A stretch of DNA of 9,527 nucleotides from JBGTKH01 sp041744735 (GTDB lineage: Bacteria; Planctomycetota; Planctomycetia; Pirellulales; Pirellulaceae), in assembly GCA_041744735.1 (NCBI GenBank), contig JBGTKH010000215.1:1-9527 (forward strand). The letters run 5' to 3'. Positions 5,831-9,527 of the stretch are shown in pieces (the first letter of the stretch is position 1; every line of letters begins with the position of its first letter). Both the position numbers and the translations under genes were made by a program. The notes beneath the pieces were generated by a model. The model was not told where the DNA came from, searched no databases, and was given only the letters and a program-made list of their open reading frames with translations.

Positions 5831-8290
5831 ATGGAACGCTTTGCATTGTGTGTGTTAGTGGCCTTGGCCGCGTCGCCCTCCGCCGGTGCGGCGGAAGTCT
5901 TGCCACCGGTCAGCCAGCGGTTTTCCGCATCGCAAACCGAGGAAACCCCGGACTTCCGCCGACACGTGGTCACGCTGCTAGGCCGATTGGGCTGCAATGG
6001 CCGAGCGTGTCATGGATCGTTTCAAGGACAGGGCGGCTTCCGGTTATCTCTATTCGGTTACGACTTTACCGCGGACCACGAAGCGCTGGCCGGCGGCGAT
6101 GCGCCGCGGGTGAATCTCGACCAGCCGCCGACAAGTCTAATCCTTCAGAAGCCAACGCTGGCCATCGACCACGAGGGAGGCGAGCGGTTCAAAACCAAGG
6201 GGTGGGAGTATCGGCTGCTCTCGCGCTGGATCGAGTCCGGCGCGCCGCAGTATCAACCAGATAGCGCAGAACTACTCGACCTTCATATCACACCAACCGA
6301 GATCGTGTTCGACCGCGCCGGTCAGACCGCGCAATTGAATGTGGTCGCCGAGTGGGCCGACGGCACTCGCGAAGATGTCACGCCGCTGTGCCGCTTCCGC
6401 ACCAACGATGAATCGATGGCCACGGTCAGCTTGTCGGGGCAAGTCACCGCCTGCGGAAAGGGCGACACGCACGTCGTTGCTTTCTACGATAATGGAACAA
6501 CCGCGGTGCCGGTACTGCAGCCGGTGTCGGATCGACTCGGCTCGCAGTATCCGCGCGTGCTGACTCCCACGAAGGTCGACGAGTTGGTCGTGGCGAAACT
6601 TCGCAAATTGGGCATCGTGCCGTCGGTCGTTTGTACAGACGCCGAGTTTCTGCGGCGCGTGAGCCTGGACATGACCGGCACGTTGCCGATGCCCGATGAA
6701 GTTGAATCGTTTCTAGCCAATCGTTCGCCGGACAAGCGGGCTCGCAAGATTGATGAGTTGCTCGAGCGGCCGACTTACGCTGCATGGTGGACGACGCGGC
6801 TGTGCGATTGGACCGGCAACAGCGAGCAGAATTTGCCGGTTGGCGGCGAACAGGCACTGCGGCCTGACAAGTCCAAGCAATGGTACGACTGGATCTATCG
6901 CCGCATCGCCGACAATGTGCCTTACGATCAGCTTGTCGAAGGCATCGTGCTGGCCACCAACCGCACGCCGGGCCAAACCGACGACGAATATTTCGCCGAG
7001 ATGAGTGCCTACTTCCGCACGAAGGATCCCGCCGACTTTGCGGCTCGCAAGACGATGCCGTATTTCTGGAGCGCCGGCCGCGAGACGCCGCCGCAGGCGT
7101 TGCGATTCAGCTATGCGTTTCTGGGCATCCGCCTGGAATGTGCCGAATGCCACAAGCATCCGTATGACCAGTGGACCAAAGACGACTTCGAGCAGTTCAA
7201 AGCGTTCTTCGTAGGCGTACACTACACGGAGGCCGCTCGGGCTCGCGGCGCCGACATGCGAAAGACGTTGGGGTTGACAGCAGATCAGGATAGTGGCGAT
7301 TTTAAGAATCTGTTCGCCCGGCTGGCTCACGAGGGAACGATCGTGCCGTGGAAAGAGGTTGTCGCGCCCAACCCTTCACGCAACAAAAGCCGGACCGCCA
7401 GTCGCAAAACCGTCAACGGCCGCGTCATCACTCCGAAGCTGCTCGGCGGCGAAGAAGTGATCGCCGAGCAGTACGATGACCCGCGCGAGCCGCTGATGCA
7501 GTGGCTGCGCCGACCGGACAATCCATACTTCGCCCGCGCGCTGGTGAATCGCGTGTGGGCCGATTATTTCGGCGTCGGGATCGTCGATCCGCCGGACGAC
7601 ATGAATCTGGCCAATCCGCCCAGCAATGAACCGCTGCTGGCGTATCTGGCCCACGAGTTTGCCGTACACGGTTACGATCTGAAGTGGCTGCATCGCGAGA
7701 TCGCCAACAGCCGGACGTATCAATTGAGTTGGCGGCCGAACGAGACGAACGAATTGGACGAACGGAATTTCAGCCGAGCTCTGGTGCGCCGTCTGCCGGC
7801 TGAGGTAGCTTACGACGCGCTGCTGCACGCGACGGCGGCGTCGGAGCCGATGCACAACATGCATCATGATCTGGCAGTCGTGCGCGATCGAGCCATCGGC
7901 GTTACCAGCGGGTTGGCGCGTTTCGACGGCAGCTACGCCGTGAATTTGTTCGGCAAGCCGGCCCGCGCGATCAATTGCGATTGCGAACGATCGAGTGAAC
8001 CGAGCTTGCTGCAAACGGTTTACCTGCGCAATGATGCCGAGATGCTGGGAATGATGGATCGCAATGACGGCTGGCTGCGTGAGGTTTTTCCCGCGAAGTC
8101 GAAAGCTGCAACGATTGACGAAGAGACGCTCATTCGCAACGTCTATCTGCGCACTGTCTGCCGGCCGCCGACAGACGATGAACTGTCCATCGCGCGCGAG
8201 TCGCTCTCTGAATCCACGAACACGGCCGACGGAGTGCGCAATTTGCTGTGGGCGATGCTGAACACGAAAGAGTTTATTTTGAACCATTGA
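5831..8290 (+). CDS. PSCyt1-like/BIG2/DUF1549/DUF1553 exported protein
   Basis: An 819-aa exported protein of the large planctomycete DUF1549/DUF1553 (PSCyt2/PSD1) family. A signal peptide covers about 1-22 (MERFALCVLVALAASPSAGA). A cytochrome-like N-terminal region (about 40-140) has GCNGRACHGSF, a Cys-X4-Cys-His motif at 55-61. A bacterial Ig-like BIG2-type domain follows (about 150-230, ITPTEIVFDRAGQTAQLNV through AVPVLQPV). DUF1549 begins at about 245 (VDELVVAKLRKLGIVPS, FLRRVSLDMTGTLP) and carries a classical c-type heme motif, CAECHKHPYDQW, at 437-441. DUF1553 lies at about 550-780 (DNPYFARALVNRVWADYFG, RRLPAEVAYDALLHAT). Proteins of this family are linked with DUF1501 partners and have been suggested to act on extracellular polymers; no reaction is proven. 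Start at 5831 is chosen on ribosome-binding site, signal peptide and promoter position. The DUF1501 gene follows 120 nt downstream, after a perfect hairpin. Confidence 0.92.
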   Translation: MERFALCVLVALAASPSAGAAEVLPPVSQRFSASQTEETPDFRRHVVTLLGRLGCNGRACHGSFQGQGGFRLSLFGYDFTADHEALAGGDAPRVNLDQPPTSLILQKPTLAIDHEGGERFKTKGWEYRLLSRWIESGAPQYQPDSAELLDLHITPTEIVFDRAGQTAQLNVVAEWADGTREDVTPLCRFRTNDESMATVSLSGQVTACGKGDTHVVAFYDNGTTAVPVLQPVSDRLGSQYPRVLTPTKVDELVVAKLRKLGIVPSVVCTDAEFLRRVSLDMTGTLPMPDEVESFLANRSPDKRARKIDELLERPTYAAWWTTRLCDWTGNSEQNLPVGGEQALRPDKSKQWYDWIYRRIADNVPYDQLVEGIVLATNRTPGQTDDEYFAEMSAYFRTKDPADFAARKTMPYFWSAGRETPPQALRFSYAFLGIRLECAECHKHPYDQWTKDDFEQFKAFFVGVHYTEAARARGADMRKTLGLTADQDSGDFKNLFARLAHEGTIVPWKEVVAPNPSRNKSRTASRKTVNGRVITPKLLGGEEVIAEQYDDPREPLMQWLRRPDNPYFARALVNRVWADYFGVGIVDPPDDMNLANPPSNEPLLAYLAHEFAVHGYDLKWLHREIANSRTYQLSWRPNETNELDERNFSRALVRRLPAEVAYDALLHATAASEPMHNMHHDLAVVRDRAIGVTSGLARFDGSYAVNLFGKPARAINCDCERSSEPSLLQTVYLRNDAEMLGMMDRNDGWLREVFPAKSKAATIDEETLIRNVYLRTVCRPPTDDELSIARESLSESTNTADGVRNLLWAMLNTKEFILNH

Positions 8291-8298
8291 TAGTGGCT

Positions 8299-8394
8299 GG
8301 GCTCAGACGTACAGAATTCAAAATTGCCGCGAATAGGTCTTCCATGAAGGCAGACGGCCGCCGCGGCAATTTTGAATTCTGTACGTCTGAGCCC
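8299..8394. repeat. Perfect 33-bp inverted repeat with 30-nt spacer
   Basis: The arm GGGCTCAGACGTACAGAATT... (8299-8331) is matched 33 of 33 by its reverse complement at 8362-8394. The spacer holds a further small stem, GTCTTCC (8337-8343) with GGCAGAC (8349-8355), so the whole 96 nt can fold as one long hairpin. It starts 8 bp after the DUF1553 stop and ends 16 nt before the DUF1501 ATG. The stem is far longer than an intrinsic terminator and no T-run follows. Best explanation: a recently inserted MITE or REP-like palindrome. It may also stabilise the upstream mRNA segment or lower DUF1501 expression. Confidence 0.85.
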
Positions 8395-8397
8395 CTA

Positions 8398-8403
8398 GAG
8401 GAA
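8398..8403 (+). promoter_or_regulatory. Shine-Dalgarno of the DUF1501 gene
   Basis: GAGGAA, 7 nt before the ATG at 8411. It lies only 3 nt outside the 3' arm of the 33-bp inverted repeat, so a folded hairpin would sit directly against the ribosome landing site. Confidence 0.65.
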
Positions 8404-8410
8404 CCTCAAG

Positions 8411-9527
8411 ATGAAAACACCTCGTTACTGTGATCGCGTCACCCGCCGCGACGTGCTGCAGGCCGGCGCTGTGAGTGCGTTGGGATTGACGCTCGGCGGA
8501 TACTTGCGGCGGCAAGCGGCGGGTGAAGTTGCTCCGGCCAAAGCTCAATCGGCCGTCTTCATCTATCTCGGCGGCGGGCCGTCGCACTTGGACATGTTCG
8601 ACATGAAGCCCGACGCACCGGCCGAAATTCGCGGCGAGTTCCAGCCGATCGCCACCAGTGTCGCGGGCTTGCAAGTGTGCGAGCATCTGCCGCGGCTGGC
8701 TCAATGCGCCGATCATTACGCCGTGGTGCGCGGCATCAGTCACACGTTGGCGGGCCACGAACTGGGAACGCTGTACCTGAATACAGGCAATCGGCCGATC
8801 CCGTCGCTGCAATTCCCCGGCTATGGCGCGGTCGTCAGTCGCGAGCTGCGCGGCGCGGCGGAACTGCCGCATTTCGTCGCGATTCCCAACACGCCGCAGA
8901 AGGCCGGTTATCTGGGCGTGCGTTACGCGCCGCTGCAAACCAACGACACGCCGAAGCCCGGCCTGCCGTTTTCGGTCCGCGGCATTTCGCTCGAACGCGG
9001 CTTGACCGTCGAGCAATTCGAACAGCGCCAGAAGCTGCTGAATCGGCTGGACACAGCCTTCCGCGAACTCGAAGGCAAGAACTCGCTGGTCGACGGCGCG
9101 GACCAGTTCGATCAGCAGGCGTACGCCGTGATCAGTTCGCCACGGGCCCGCGAAGCATTCGACACCAGCCGCGAATCGCCCGAAGTCGCGGCGACGTTCG
9201 GCGAACATCGTTTCGGCCAGAGCTGCCTGTTGGCCGCGCGGTTGATTGAAGCGGGCGTGCGCTTTACCACCGTCACGTTCGGCGGCTGGGATACGCATTC
9301 GAACAACTTCACGAAATCAAAAACGGAGCTGTTGCCGCAATTTGATCAGGGCTTAGCCGCGCTGCTCAATACGTTGTCCGAACGCGGGCTATTAGAATCG
9401 ACCACTGTGTTTGTGACCGGTGAATTCGGCCGCACGCCGAAGATCAACGAGCGGGCCGGCCGCGATCACTGGCCGCGCGCCATGTTCGCGCTGCTGGCGG
9501 GCGGCGGCATCCGCGGCGGACAAGCGA
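8411..9527 (+). CDS. DUF1501 protein with Tat signal, 3' end outside window
   Basis: The frame is open from ATG to the window edge: 372 residues are visible, against a usual family length of roughly 420-480. The N-terminus is a twin-arginine signal, RVTRRDVLQAGAVSALGLTL (9-28), so the protein is exported folded. The body has the alkaline-phosphatase-superfamily signature of DUF1501: LGGGPSHLDMFD (53-64), HTLAGHELGT (111-120), FGGWDTHSNNF (290-300), VTGEFGRTPKINERAG (335-350) and RDHWPRAMFALLAGG (351-365). Asp and His residues in these blocks probably bind metal; a sulfatase- or phosphatase-like hydrolase role is inferred from the fold only. It is the standard operon partner of DUF1549/DUF1553 proteins. 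Start supported by GAGGAA 7 nt upstream. No frameshift or stop is seen in the visible part. Confidence 0.92.
   Translation, partial: MKTPRYCDRVTRRDVLQAGAVSALGLTLGGYLRRQAAGEVAPAKAQSAVFIYLGGGPSHLDMFDMKPDAPAEIRGEFQPIATSVAGLQVCEHLPRLAQCADHYAVVRGISHTLAGHELGTLYLNTGNRPIPSLQFPGYGAVVSRELRGAAELPHFVAIPNTPQKAGYLGVRYAPLQTNDTPKPGLPFSVRGISLERGLTVEQFEQRQKLLNRLDTAFRELEGKNSLVDGADQFDQQAYAVISSPRAREAFDTSRESPEVAATFGEHRFGQSCLLAARLIEAGVRFTTVTFGGWDTHSNNFTKSKTELLPQFDQGLAALLNTLSERGLLESTTVFVTGEFGRTPKINERAGRDHWPRAMFALLAGGGIRGGQA

Noticed and set aside
7376..8287. 303-codon - strand open frame opposite the DUF1553 gene
   Set aside because: Shadow of the conserved DUF1553 domain; no motif or ribosome-binding site of its own.
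8291..8402. Target-site duplication flanking the 33-bp inverted repeat
   Set aside because: Flanks TAGTGGCT and CTAGAGGA share at most two or three bases in any register, so no duplication can be claimed. The same holds for the flanks of 5409-5638.
8318..9298. 326-codon - strand open frame opposite the DUF1501 gene
   Set aside because: The + strand encodes all DUF1501 signature blocks here. The antisense translation has the Arg/His/Gln bias of a shadow frame and starts inside the inverted repeat.
1..9527. CRISPR array, tRNA, rRNA, integrase or defence genes
   Set aside because: No regularly spaced direct repeats, no recognisable tRNA or rRNA segments, and no nuclease, helicase, recombinase or toxin-antitoxin families were seen in any plausible frame.

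Overview
The window looks like chromosomal DNA of a planctomycete, most likely of the Pirellulales/Gemmatales type. The evidence is the gene families. There is a PSCyt1/BIG2/DUF1549/DUF1553 protein followed by a DUF1501 protein, a pair hugely amplified in Planctomycetes. There is also an exported DUF4034-WD40 protein, a secreted LmbE/PIG-L deacetylase, an AP-endonuclease-2-type sugar isomerase and an RpoD-family sigma factor without region 1.1. The DNA is GC-rich and the intergenic spaces carry long palindromic repeats. Assignment to a genus is not possible from this sequence alone.

Layout. Bases 1-355 hold no gene I can support, but contain two adjacent GTCAC/GTGAC palindromes (234-281) upstream of a + strand sigma factor (356-1264). 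A 52-codon + strand reading frame (1288-1446) of unknown function follows. From 5383 down to 1512 runs a - strand cluster: secreted PIG-L deacetylase (4436-5383), a 225-nt gap (4211-4435) in which I see nothing convincing, DUF4034-WD40 protein (2171-4210), then a sugar isomerase/epimerase (1512-2174). The isomerase overlaps its upstream neighbour by ATGA and lacks its N-terminal part. The + strand operon begins at a TATAAT box (5764): DUF1549/DUF1553 protein (5831-8290), then a Tat-exported DUF1501 protein (8411 to the window end, incomplete).

The most striking non-coding features are two palindromic elements. One is a 230-bp nested imperfect inverted repeat (5409-5638) in the divergent region. 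The other is a perfect 33-bp inverted repeat with a 30-nt spacer (8299-8394) inside the DUF1553-DUF1501 operon. Each stops just upstream of the ribosome-binding site of the next gene, and both share the 7-mer CCCCTAG at that junction, read in the sense of the gene. They look like non-autonomous mobile repeats (MITE or REP/BIME-like), and their position suggests an effect on expression.

How the genes might work together: four of the five genes between 2171 and 9527 and the window edge encode exported proteins. The PIG-L protein would deacetylate an N-acetyl sugar outside the cytoplasm or in the periplasm. The DUF1553/DUF1501 pair is thought to act on extracellular or surface polymers, although its biochemical role is not established. 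No defence system, CRISPR array, tRNA, rRNA, integrase or transposase gene is visible. I see no wholly new multi-gene system; the unusual content is in the repeats and in the truncated isomerase junction.
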